DNA of 64,000 bases from Tetranychus cinnabarinus (lineage: Eukaryota; Arthropoda; Arachnida; Trombidiformes; Tetranychidae). A program made the position numbers and the translations under genes. Location: the NCBI GenBank assembly GCA_022266195.1, contig WHVY01000008.1, forward strand, positions 682,001-746,000. The letters run 5' to 3'. A model generated the notes under the pieces. It searched no databases. It was not told the origin of the DNA and worked only from the letters and a program-made list of their open reading frames with translations. Of the stretch, positions 23,982-34,851 are shown one piece after another (position 1 is the stretch's first letter; each line of letters starts with the position of its first letter).

Positions 23982-25394
23982 AATTAAATTAAGAAACTAA
24001 AATTGTAAAATTGAAATAACAATATGTCAAAATAATTGAGCAAAATAAAGCTCTGAAATCCATTTTGAAAATGAGTTAAACCCCTCTCTAGCCTTAAGAA
24101 GATCATCTTGAAATCGTCTTTAGTGGCGAAATGAAGGTATACCAAAAAAACGATCCACCAAAATAAGGATAAGGCAGACATTCAAGATCAAAGTGAAACT
24201 GGTAGAGATTATACTTAAGCTTTGAAAAGCTTAAAGTCCATATTTTAAAAGGCTAAATTTTTACTTGGCTCCAAGAAATTCACTCATTTTTTGATGAATA
24301 AAATCATTTTAATGGTTAAAAATTAGATTACAGCTGACAAAATTAACTGTTTCAATTTTTTTCAAGTTCAAATAAAGTAAACAAACAAATTAATATTGTA
24401 AAATTAGATTGCCCGTTCAATAGTAAAAATAAGGGCTATTTTAAGAGAGCCTCATTATTCAGCCGATTTCTGTAGTTCGTTGTTTTTTCCTGGTCTTTCT
24501 AAGAAGGTCAAGTCTCATCATCCTTTTACTTTCATTATCATCTTTTTACTTTTACTTTCTCTCTCATTCATCATCTTCCACTCCCTCTTTCCCTGTCTCT
24601 CTCTCACCAAATTTTCCTAACAAATTAATCGAAAGTTGAAAAAATAACGTTTCAATTTGTTTTCATTTTTGCCTCACTCAACATGTAAATACATTTCTAT
24701 AGCCTTGCACTTGTGTATTTTGTTAATGTGATTATTGGTGATCAACTAATTATTATTTATAATCCAAAAGTAGGCGTTTCAAATAATTCTGAAATTACTT
24801 TCATCGCATCAATCACTCACACTTGAATTATGTTTCCATTTCAGTGAACTTTTTGTTTCCAGTTCTGTTATTTTGTTGTCTTTTCATCAGCTATCGTCAT
24901 CTTTGGTCAACCAGTGAGTTTTACCTTTTCCTCTTGTTAGTCATCCCTATCGTCATCTTTGTTCATTCTCTTTCTCTCTAATTCCCACCTCAAAGACTCC
25001 CTAAGAACTTCCTCACCCAATCTTATTCTTAAAACCTTTTCCAGAACCATTCAGTAAACATCTAGACGTGAACAGAACCATCCAAGTAAATCCATCAACT
25101 GCACATTCTGGTTCAACTTCAACTCTATCCTCATCTTGCACTTCCAAGCCTTATCCATTCATTTATTTCATTTTGTGTTTCTTTCGTGTCTCTGTCAGTT
25201 AATCCACTTCATCTCATTCTGTGACATCCATCTGGTGATGCTCTTGAGCTGAATTTTTCATCGTCAATCTTGACTCATTCAATTTGTTTTCTTCTTCGAT
25301 TTCATCATCAATTTTCTTTTGCGAATTGTTGCCAAATTTCCTTTTGTGGCGGGGAAAATAGCTGCAAATCATCAAAAATTGATCAAGCCTGAAA
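23982..25394. other. Intergenic and likely 5' UTR of the CRAL-TRIO gene
   Basis: No coding exon supported. A T/C-rich tract runs around 24520-24605. A GTACGT donor at 25396 and an acceptor at 25831-25832 (TTTTTTTACAG) just before the ATG at 25889 suggest a 5' UTR intron at 25396-25832; this is inference from splice-site quality and position only. Confidence 0.45.
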
Positions 25395-25888
25395 GGTACG
25401 TGTTGATTTGGTTGTTTTATTATCATTTTGAATCATGTTTGTTAACAAAATTACCAAATCTTCCTTCTGAATGTAGCCTTAAGCTAATTGCATTCATATC
25501 GGTAATTTTGTTTCTTTCAAAGAGTTTTCTCTTTTGATATTTTTTCATTACAATTTGAAAATTACTAATCAACAGTTAATCACACATTAGGGAAGTTTTG
25601 CGTCAATCTTCCAAAAAGATTAATTATACCGTATTGTGCATATTAATCACTAAACTGATTCTAGTATGCATTTAGTTTAATCCTTTCTGCCGATAAGATG
25701 GCGCTGGAAAATTATTTTAAGGCATTGTTGTCATAGTATAAATTAAACCCATTGGTCAATTAAAACCACAGTTTGTTTGGTGACCTCTCCAGCTTAAAGT
25801 AAATTGTGTTTAACAACTCTGTTTTTTTACAGATTAATTTGATTTTAGTATTGTCCATTTGGTTTAACCGTTAATTAATTAAATTACA

Positions 25889-27385
25889 ATGATTCGTGAT
25901 CGTCTGACCAGAACAATTGATCAAAGTGCTATTGATCTTTTAAAGAAAGAGTTTTCAAAGAAAACTGCTGCTGAACCTGATCTCTTTGATCCTGTTGACC
26001 TCCAAAAGGTTGAGGAAGATGACTGGTGGGCTTACCGTTTCTTGGCTGTCAATTCACTTAACCAGGATGCAGCTTTGGACAACATGGTTCAATCCATGAA
26101 ATGGCGTAAAGAACATAACTTCCATTCCTTCAAGATGAATTATTTTCCAGATATGTTTTTCCGAACTGGTGCTTTGTTTCAATACGAGACTGATAAACAG
26201 GGTAGACCATCGTTAATTTTACGAATCAAGTTCGTCCGTAAAATCAAAGACATACAAAGTGCCATTGAACAATTTGTTGATCACACTCTCTGGTCCATAG
26301 ATGAAACTGCTAATGGAAATGGATGGATACTAATATTTGATTTTAAAGATGCTGGACTGCAAAATGCTGATTTTGATCTTCTACATTATCTAATTAACGC
26401 CTTAAAAATACACTTTCCATTTGGTGTTGATTCTGTTCTTGTCGTAGACCTTCCATGGATTCTCAAAGCTTTCTGGAGTATGGTTAAAACCTGGATCCCT
26501 AATGAAGGTGGTAATTTAGTTCAATTCATGACAAGAAAGAAGCTCAAAGAGCATTTCGATGAATCTAATTTACCAGATTTTCTCGATGGTAAATGTAAAC
26601 GTCCTTATCAAGGTGAGTCACCATCAACACATGGGCAACTGTTTATATTTGGTTGAACAAAAATTTGACCACTGATTTGCCCATTTATGATTACAATCAG
26701 TGAAAACAATTTTACAAGCTTAGCGTAGTCCTTTTATTTTTTAATCCTATTGAGAAGAATTTAAAATGCAGTAAAATCAGTCAATCCTTTAAGATTTAAA
26801 ACTTGAACTTGCTTTAAAATGGAGATGATTCTTGTCTTTACAGTTTCGCCTTCTGCTTAAATAGACTAAAAATGGTCTCCGCACTCAAGATGTGAAGTTT
26901 AAAAGCCACTTTAACTTGCCGGTCAAACATTTTAAGCTAGACCAATACAATTTGCCAAATGAGAGTAAATTGACTTCATTTTGATGTTAAATATCAATTT
27001 GCGCTGAGAATTGGGTTCATGCTTTTTTTTCCTCTTCTAACTGAATTTCACTCTGAATGTGTGGCTTCCATGATTTAGTAGATAACAAATCAACTTGCCA
27101 ATCTTTAGTCTAATCATAAATATTTACTTTAAAGTCAATTTGATGATTTAAACTATAGAACCGTTCAACTTTACCTATTTTTTCTGTGTTTTGCTCTCTT
27201 GTTTTGATTATACATTTAATTTAACTTAATTTTTGCTTAATATTTGTTTATTTTCCTCTTTTTTAGGAGATCGAGTGGTTCCTAATGGTTCACCTGATGT
27301 TTATCATTTTGGTTCCAAGGTTATGAATGTTCCTGAAAACAAAATTGAAAGTATTGTTAAAATTTACGAATCCATCATGGCTTGA
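25889..27385 (+). CDS. CRAL-TRIO domain protein, MOSPD2-like
   Basis: A SEC14-type lipid-binding protein whose closest resemblance is the CRAL-TRIO part of MOSPD2. Exons 25889-26612 and 27267-27385 join at G|GA to give 280 residues. Residues about 1-85 form the CRAL-TRIO N region (YRFLAVNSLNQDAALDNM, WRKEHNF). The lipid-binding domain follows (about 90-235), with GRPSLILR, WILIFDFKDAGLQNADFDLL, HFPFGVDSVLVVDLPW, NEGGNLVQFM and LPDFLDG. The second exon adds a short unmatched tail. MOSPD2 also has an MSP domain and a C-terminal membrane anchor; neither is present here, so this is a domain-only relative acting probably in the cytosol. The ligand is unknown. The intron is 654 bp, long for this window, with a GTGAGT donor. 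Confidence 0.85.
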
Positions 27386-28846
27386 AATTGAATCAATTTC
27401 GCGATTGTAAATTCATCCTATTTTTATCCAATATCTTCATTTTTCCCTATCATGCTTTCATTTTTCTCTCTCCCTTCCAATAATTATTGCTTCAAAGATG
27501 ACCTTATCAAGTTTAATGATGATAATCATACTTGGTTAAAAACGTTGCAACATTACCTGCATTTACATGCCTAAATAATTTATTATCAACACTGATCATC
27601 GCATTTTAAGTTACCAACAAACTGTTTCAATAAGATGTCCATAAACAACACCCAAGGATCAATTTTCAATTTTAACCAACTGTCAATCATTGTCATCAAA
27701 ATTGTACCTTTTTACCAAGCTTGTTATCATCCCTTTCCAAGCATCCATTTTTTTACATAATATTTATAACTGTTTTCAGGTTTTACAAAGAGACTTGGAT
27801 TTTTAAATGAATTGTAAAACAACGCAAATCCATCTCTTGTTTTTTTTATAAATGTATCAAGTTTTATGACACTCAAGTGAGATTGTATTGAGTAGATGAT
27901 TAAATGAAACAACTCATTAAATTGTCAAAGCACCAAATTTAATTTGATGGAATTTTTCTTTTAATAAACAGAATAACGTGCAACAATTGTCTAAAACCGA
28001 CCTTAATCTTGACCTTTTTTTCTCAATCTCTCAAAGTCTGGTCATTGATTGACCTCTAATTGCATTTAGTGAACCTCTAATAATTAACTGAGGAGGGAAA
28101 AGTAAACGTTAATCAACTGTCAAGAGCTTGATGATTAGCTAAATGTATAACATTTTTACACTCTCAAGTCCATTAACTATTCAAATTGTATTTAAGATCA
28201 AACCTGACCCAATATCAAGATTTAATCATTATAAAGCTAATTCAACTGTAAAATTGTAACCAATGCTTTAGCCCAACTACAATCACAAATTGTGAACAAC
28301 TTGGTATTTTTACTTTCAACACTCACTACTTTAACAAGTGGCAATCATTTGAACAGGATTAAGATCAAGATTGGATTGTTAATGGTCAATGTTAATCCAA
28401 GTCGATAGTGACTGTTGTGGTTGCTTTAAAACATTTTTTCATACTTACTGCAAACTGACAATAGTGACGTAAAATGGGTAAATCAATAAATTGTCACTTA
28501 CTAAATGAGCTAATTGTAAATTAACTTAACGGTGGAAAAAAATCATCTTGTGAACAGGCCTTAAGAAGAGTTGGAAAAAGTCTCGTGAAAAATAATCTCT
28601 ATTCTTGGTTCCGATTGTTTGCGAACTAAACAGAATAAGAAGACAATATCAGCTGACTGCAAAAGCTAGCATTAAAATTATCTTATCCACGAAATTGCAG
28701 AAGTAAACATTTAGATTTACACTTATGATAAAATTTATTTATAAAACGAAATCGATATTATTGGTGAATACAAAAATATTAATATTAAAATAGATATTCA
28801 AAGTGAGAAGTTTTTTTTTGTATTATTATTCAATTGATTCTTGTAT
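27386..28846. other. Intergenic DNA before the P450/SAC3 array
   Basis: AT-rich sequence containing the 3' UTR of the CRAL-TRIO gene and, at its right end, the likely 3' UTR of SAC3 copy 1 (minus strand). The stretch about 28670-28850 resembles 51050-51245 downstream of SAC3 copy 4, so the duplicated block extends past the stop codon. No gene supported. Confidence 0.5.
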
Positions 28847-29809
28847 TCAAGCCTTCTTCTTGCCAATGATTTTGCTAAGTGACTGTGATTTTCGTTTATA
28901 TTCAATTAGTTGATTTGAAATGCGTCTGTTTGGTGGAATGTCCTTTTCAATGAGATTTTTCTTGGAAAAAATAACTGATTGTTCATTTGCTTCTATTCCA
29001 ATATGGCTACAGAACTCATTTAGTTCATCTTCATCTTCAAAAGCCAATAGTTTCTTCAATCCACCTTTTCGGTATTTCAAAGATTCGGAGCTTCGAATGA
29101 AAGCTTTACTCATGATTTGGAATGACTTTTTTCTGACTTCATAAAAATAACGATGTAACATACAAGATGTCAAGAAGTCAGCTTTTTGAACCAGTTCAAA
29201 AAAGTCAACATAATTATTAGAATCGATAGCAGAAAGGCATTTCACAGCAAACTGGACAGCAGATGATTTCCGTATAACAGGGTCAAATTGAGTAACAGTC
29301 ATCACTATATCTGATCGAGAAAAGTATAACAAAAAGTAGGCACGAAACTCTGCTTCATTTTCACAATGAATTGATCGACGGCTAAAATCATCATAAAAAT
29401 GATTTAAAGTTATTAAACATTTACCAAGATTTTCAAAATTTAAATGTTCAACAAATCCAGATGAACTAAATTCACTCATGTTATGGGCACTAAAAATGTG
29501 AAAGCGTGTGAAAACCTCCAACATATGGACAGCATCCAGATCATCAAGTTCAAATTGAGTAATTTTACGGCGGATCAATCGAAAAGTGGTCCAGATGAAA
29601 TCATACCATTCACATTTGTCGATTTTTTCATCATCAAATTTATCTATTAAATGGTTTAAAATCCATTCCATAGAAAGAAACAATTGTCTTGGAGTTTCCA
29701 GCTTAAATGTCGAAGGATAACCAATTTTCTCGGCAAAACTTGGTCCTTTAGTTTTCCTCAGTTGCTGACAAATACCGTGAACCATTTTAGCACAAAATAT
29801 AGATGACAA
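28847..29809 (-). CDS. SAC3/GANP-domain protein, copy 1 (intact)
   Basis: Single-exon gene of 320 residues made almost entirely of a SAC3/GANP/THP3 domain, the family of the TREX-2 mRNA-export scaffold (Sac3, MCM3AP) and of SAC3D1. Family signatures include EWYDFIWTTFRLIRRKITQF (about 67-86), FTRFHIFSAHNMSE, NFENLGKCLITL, the NEAEFRAYFLLYFSRSDI run, SSAVQFAVKCLSAIDSNNYV, FFELVQKADFLTSCMLHRYF and a basic C-terminus (SKIIGKKKA). The lack of introns, when neighbours have them, suggests a retrocopy origin. It is the left boundary copy of the array and nearly identical to copy 4 over its first 170 residues. A second possible start (MVHGICQQ) lies 8 codons in. Its role in this organism is unknown. 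Confidence 0.87.
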   Translation of the reverse strand: MSSIFCAKMVHGICQQLRKTKGPSFAEKIGYPSTFKLETPRQLFLSMEWILNHLIDKFDDEKIDKCEWYDFIWTTFRLIRRKITQFELDDLDAVHMLEVFTRFHIFSAHNMSEFSSSGFVEHLNFENLGKCLITLNHFYDDFSRRSIHCENEAEFRAYFLLYFSRSDIVMTVTQFDPVIRKSSAVQFAVKCLSAIDSNNYVDFFELVQKADFLTSCMLHRYFYEVRKKSFQIMSKAFIRSSESLKYRKGGLKKLLAFEDEDELNEFCSHIGIEANEQSVIFSKKNLIEKDIPPNRRISNQLIEYKRKSQSLSKIIGKKKA

Positions 29810-30930
29810 TCAGTACAGTCAATACGTCTTTAACTGGCGCAAAAATGTTTTTGGTGCCAAACTAGATGGTCTCAACCATGTTAAAAACTTGATACCATTC
29901 TCGAACAAGAGATAACAAATTTAATCAACAAATTTTAACCATAATCACAGAGAATACTTGAGAAATCAAATCTCGAACAAAAATAAACAATTAAAGAAAA
30001 TTTTGATATGATTTGTAAGCTAACTCCATCCTTCGACTAATAATAAACTTATCGGAAGAATAAATGCCCGGGGAATTTGAAATTAGTTTTCAATAATTCA
30101 ATAATTATTTCCATTTAGAGATTAATAAAGATTAATATTAATAGCGATATTTCTTCTTGATTTTTGAATCCTTCGATGCCATCGATGAAATTATTCTGGA
30201 AAAAATTGTTCTTGCACTTCTTAATTTGAAATTAATGTTTGCTCTTAAATAAAGCTAAAACTTTGCTGAAGTCCGCATCAGGTGTATTTTGCTTTGCTAT
30301 TTCAGCTCTTATTTTGTTTGGTGAGCTCTTATTCCTGAATAGAGGAATATATTGATTTGGAGGTTCCATTGAAAACTTAAAATTAATCGAACTTTACTTT
30401 ATGAATTAATTATACCAGCTTACTGAGCAAAGTATGCATTTTGTTGGTCTGTTTCTACTTGATCTGTAGTAATAAAAAACATAAAACTTTATTTCTCAAA
30501 ATAAGTGCATTTTCTAGGGGATCATCAAAAGTTAGTATACATCCGCGAAATAGGTTTCATGGAAAAATGTGCTTCCATTATTGCACAAAAGGCAATCGAA
30601 GTTCAAACTTTGGACTCGATTCTCTCAAAGACTGTTGCTGATCAACAGTCTACACACATTAGACAAGTGTACTCAGTTTTTATTCCCTACAAACCAACAG
30701 CAACTAAACTTAAAAGAAACTTAAATTTTGGCCCATTTGCTTCAATCTACATAAATGTATACATAAATGCGACAACTGTATCAATTATGTCGTTTTAGTA
30801 ACAACCATTTATTGCTATATTCAGCCTTTCTTTTTACCAATGATTTGCTAAGTGATTTTTTGTGTTACAAGTATATTCCCAAATAATTACTGATTTAAAA
30901 TATCGAAAAGACTGATTTTTATTTGCAGAA
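29810..30930. other. Spacer between SAC3-1 and P450-1
   Basis: The first 280 bases match 52209-52490 beside SAC3 copy 4. An unrecognised exon-like frame at about 30520-30720 (translating ...YIREIGFMEKCASIIAQKA...) follows a TTTTCTAG acceptor-like site; no family found. A short relic of the SAC3 3' end, inverse sense, lies at about 30825-30865. Confidence 0.45.
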
Positions 30931-31239
30931 ATCGAGGAAAAATGTCAAACAAAAGTCATTAAAGACAAATGATTCGAGAATATAAAGAAACTTATTGTAC
31001 ATAACTGATGATCTTCTCATCATCGTTATGATACTTGCGGGCTTAAGGCAACCACAGTAATTGATGTGCATCATTATTTGAACCATTAATTCATAATGTT
31101 GAAGGAAACAGTTTCAGTTTAATTCTCAACCATTGTAACAAATTATAATTTCATGTGTTTTGTGATCAGTTGAACATTAGTTCATTCCTAACTGTGAATG
31201 AAGCTATAGATTATTGTGACTTTGTTACCAAAATTTACA
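30930..31239 (+). promoter_or_regulatory. Shared upstream block of P450-1
   Basis: About 300 bp immediately before the ATG is conserved before all six P450 copies (others begin near 34520, 38155, 41480, 44395 and 48600). Common elements are AAGTCATTAAAGACAAATG, the ATTCGAGAATATTAAGAAAC-type stretch, a GATGATCTTCTCATCATC near-palindrome (reduced or changed in some copies), and AACAGTTTCAGTTTAATTC. Conservation across copies is expected from recent duplication, so regulatory meaning is inference. Confidence 0.45.
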
Positions 31240-33019
31240 ATGGATTTTAGTGGATTAATGAGTGTTGAATCATTGAAATTGGGTTTACTTACAATAGTTT
31301 TATATTTTATTTACGTTTATCTATTAAAACCTGCTTTACATTTTGTTCATAGAGCCATTCATTATCATGGTTTTCCCTGTTATCCCAGAAACTTTCTATT
31401 TGGACATTCGCTTCTATTTTGGACAAACTTTCCGTTCCCATACAACCTCGAAAGTTTTCAAAGTAAGGTCTCAATATTATGAACAAATTCTCGTCAGAAT
31501 TGAAATTAATTACCTGATGTATTTCATGCTATTTAGGAGCGTTTCATGAAGCAACCAATAAATTAGCTGCGTATGATCAAGACAAACCTTTAACAGTTTG
31601 TTGGTTTTTCTTGCATCCGACCGTACTGACTGTGAGTCATGAAGCAGTGGAGGTAAAGTAAAAAACAATTGTTAAATTGATTTCGCATCACTTTATTTGC
31701 AAAAATCAACTTGAACTCTTCTTTCGCTTATATTTCTAGGTTATAATGAATAAGAAAAATTTGAAAAAACAATTTTTTTACAAATTCATGGGACTAGGGA
31801 ATGGACTGGTAGCGTCAGAACCTGCCCTTTGGAAGGTTCGAAGGAAAATGATTGAACCTTTTTTCTCGACCAAAAAGATTAAAGGTTATGCTGAACACAT
31901 GGATCAAGAGGTTAAATCATTTACTCAACAATTGTATGGGGAAACGGGTAAACCTGTTGACTTGGAGGATCAAATACATAGCAGTACTTTAAATATTATT
32001 TTAAAGTCTGCTTTAAGTATTCCTTTGGATGATTCAATTGATGATAAAAATTCATTGACAGAGCTAGTCAATAAAGTGGAACCCAATTTGGTGAAAAGAT
32101 CACTAAATCCGCTTTACCATATTGATTGGGTTGCCAAGCTTACGAAGTTTGGTCGATATTATTTTGAAACCCTTGATCTGGTCGAAAAAGTACTCGCCAG
32201 GATGTTAAATCGCAGAAAGCAACTGTTAAGTTCAACATCGAATGAATCAGAGAATCAAGATTTTATTCCTTTACTTGAAGGTAAAGTGGATCAACAAGGA
32301 TTTTTTGATGAATTGATAACTATGATTGTAGCTGGACATGAGACAACAGCAGTGGGTTTACGTTGGATTTTATTCAATCTCGGTAAGATTTTTTTAATGT
32401 TATAACAAAGATGAAAAACACTGACCAGAACAACAATTTATCTTTTGTATGTGAATGTTTCTTAATCAATCTCTTTCTCTCAGGCCACCATCCAGAAGTG
32501 CAAGAACGACTTTATCAAGAGATTGAACAATTTTTCCCTGACGATACACCAGTCGATGATATGGATAAAATAAACCAATGCGATTATCTTGATCAATGTA
32601 TAAAAGAATCACTTCGCCTGAATCCTCCGATTCATGTTTTTGCAAGATACCTTGAAGAAGATGTCATGGTAAAGGATAAAAGACTTCTTAAAGGTACGGA
32701 AGTTCTAGTCTCATGTCCAATAATCCATCGTAACCCAAATGTTTATCCAGATCCAGAAAAATACGATCCTGATAGATGGACCCCTGAAAATGCGTCCAAA
32801 ATACCCAAAGCAGCTTATATACCCTTCGGATATGGACCACGTTCTTGCATTGGGTACCGATATGCAATATTAGAACTCAAGATTTATACAATTCAAATCA
32901 TTCGTAAATTTAGTTTGAGATCAACTCGGAAACATGAAAGTATTCCTTCCAAGTTTGAAATCACTTTGAAGCCATGTTTACCTTTGGAAATAATTGTGAC
33001 ACCAAGAAATAACAATTAA
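31240..33019 (+). CDS. Cytochrome P450, array copy 1 (lineage A)
   Basis: Microsomal monooxygenase. Four exons (31240-31462, 31537-31652, 31740-32382, 32484-33019) give 505 residues, a full P450. Visible parts: N-terminal membrane anchor (about 10-35), C-helix W144-KVR-R148, I-helix AGHETT (311-316), K-helix ExxR E369-R372, DPDRW meander region, and heme loop FGYGPRSCIG with Cys449. The translation start is the ATG in the MDFSGLM context shared by copies 1, 4, 5 and 6. The I-helix and heme region look CYP3/CYP4-clan-like; no subfamily is assigned. Substrate unknown; clustered arthropod P450s of this kind often handle plant compounds or xenobiotics. Bases 31617-32177 are identical to copy 6. 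Confidence 0.93.
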
Positions 33020-33434
33020 AAACTGCAAAAGTTTAAATATGTAATCAGGCCAAGAAGATTTACTTGTTAGAGAGATAATTTAATATGAATTATGAAAGAT
33101 ACTTAAAAATAAAATTTATAATATAACGAAGAGACACTTTGTATGATGAAAATGATTCAATATCAATTTGCAAGTTTATCCGTTGAGAGTATCATTTGTA
33201 AACAGATCGGGTTTGCACCACTCAAATGCTATGCTCTTCATATTCAAAACATACTTAGGTTTACAAAACGTTTAGGATGATAAAACTACAATTCGTATTG
33301 TACTCAATATGAAAATTTGGTCAGCTTCATAAAAAGATAGTATTAAGATTATCTTATCTTCGAAATACAGAAGTAAACATTTAGATTTATATTAAACGAA
33401 ATATTCCGAGTACCGAGATTAATCGAAAGTCGAA
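33020..33434. other. P450-1 3' flank
   Basis: Contains the likely 3' UTR; the first bases (AACTGCAAAAGTTTAAATATG) recur after copies 2 and 4, so the flank was duplicated with the gene. An AATAAAATTT motif at about 33107 may be the poly(A) signal. No gene. Confidence 0.5.
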
Positions 33435-33793
33435 ATCGAAGTCAGCTTTTTGAACCAGTTTAAAAAAGTCAACATAATTATTAGAATCGATAGCAGAAAG
33501 GCATTTCACAGCAAACTGGACAGCAGATGATTTCCGTATAACAGGGTCAAATTGAGTAACAGTCATCACTATATCGGATCGAGAAAAGTATAACAAAAAG
33601 TAGGCACGAAACTCTGCTTCATTTTCACAATGAATTGATCGACGGTTAAAATCATCATAAAAATGATTTAAAGTTATTAAACATTTACCAAGATTTTCAA
33701 AATTTAAATGTTCAACAAATCCAGATGAAGTAAATTCACTCATATTATGGGCACTAAAAATGTGAAAGCGTGTGAAAACCTCCAACATATGGA
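33435..33793 (-). pseudogene. SAC3-domain gene fragment (copy 2)
   Basis: Internal piece of the SAC3 gene. The frame at 33387-33788 reads MLEVFTRFHIFSAHNMSEF through SNNYVDFFKLVQKADF, equal to about residues 95-215 of copy 1, then runs into unrelated sequence. Both ends are cut, so the N-terminal third and C-terminal third are missing. The retained part has no stop and few changes (D/N before RRSIH, E/K in FFKLV), so truncation is recent. Not expected to make a working protein. Confidence 0.85.
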
Positions 33794-34520
33794 CCTATAT
33801 ATCAGCCTTTATGACCCAAGTGTCAAGCATATTCTCAGATATTAGGCAACCAAAAAAAGTAATTTCACTAAAAAATCAAGTCAATTGAAACGATTAGTTA
33901 ATATTGTTAAATTCATTGAATGATTTTGGTTTTTATATTATTAATTGAGTAATATCTTAGCTTTAATTTGAGACTATTTTCTTCATTAAAAACAATGATT
34001 AACATACCGTATTTCCGCACAAAGAAGGCCAGGGCTTATTGATCAAAATCTTCACTAATTAGCCCTTGGATTCCCCTTTAATTAGCCCTAAAGGCTATAA
34101 CTCTATTGAAAAAAAACTGGACTTCTTCAAATAGAGTAAAAAGGGCTAATAAGTGAAGTTTTCATTAATAAGCTCTGGCCTTCTTTGTGCGGAAATACGG
34201 CAATTAAATTGTGATTTAATTGAATCAACCTTTTTTGGATTTTTAAACAATCAAATTTAATTAAAGATTTTCATTAGCAATAATCGAAAATCAAAAAATT
34301 TCCGCCATCAATCGAAAGCTTGAATCATGAATTGTTCATGTTTAAAATTTGAAGTTCCTAATCATTATCATGACTAAATTATCTGAATTTAATCTGAATT
34401 TAATTTAACATTGAAACTTCCATGGACCATACTAGCGCGCCCATGGAAAAGTGAAGAAACTTTTTTGGTTATAATTACTAATTTAAAATATCGCAAACAA
34501 CTGATCGTTATTTGAAGAAA
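33794..34520. other. Spacer between SAC3 fragment and P450-2
   Basis: Holds the TIR element at 34007-34200. Otherwise AT-rich DNA with no gene. Confidence 0.5.
34007..34200. repeat. TIR element (MITE-like), 194 bp
   Basis: Inverted ends of about 35 bp start CCGTATTTCCGCACAAAGAA (left) with the inverse at about 34166-34200. Subterminal repeats of AGCCCTT/AAGGGCT type fold further. I could not define a clean target duplication. No coding. Confidence 0.75.
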
Positions 34521-34851
34521 TTGAGGAAAAAAAAGTCAAACAAAAGTCATTAAAGACAAATGATTCGAGAATATTAAGAAACTTATTGTACATAAATGAT
34601 GATCTTCTCATCATCTAACATCATCGTTATGATACTCAAGGACCATAAGCTAACCACAATAGCAATCAGTAATTGATATGCATCATTATTTGAACCATTA
34701 ATTCATAATGTTGAAGGAAACAGTATCAGTTTAATGCTCAACCATTGTAACAATTTATAATTTCATGTGTTTTATGATCAGTTGAACATCAGTTCATTTC
34801 TAATTGTGAATGAAGCCATAGATTATTGTGACTTTGTTACCAAAATTTACA

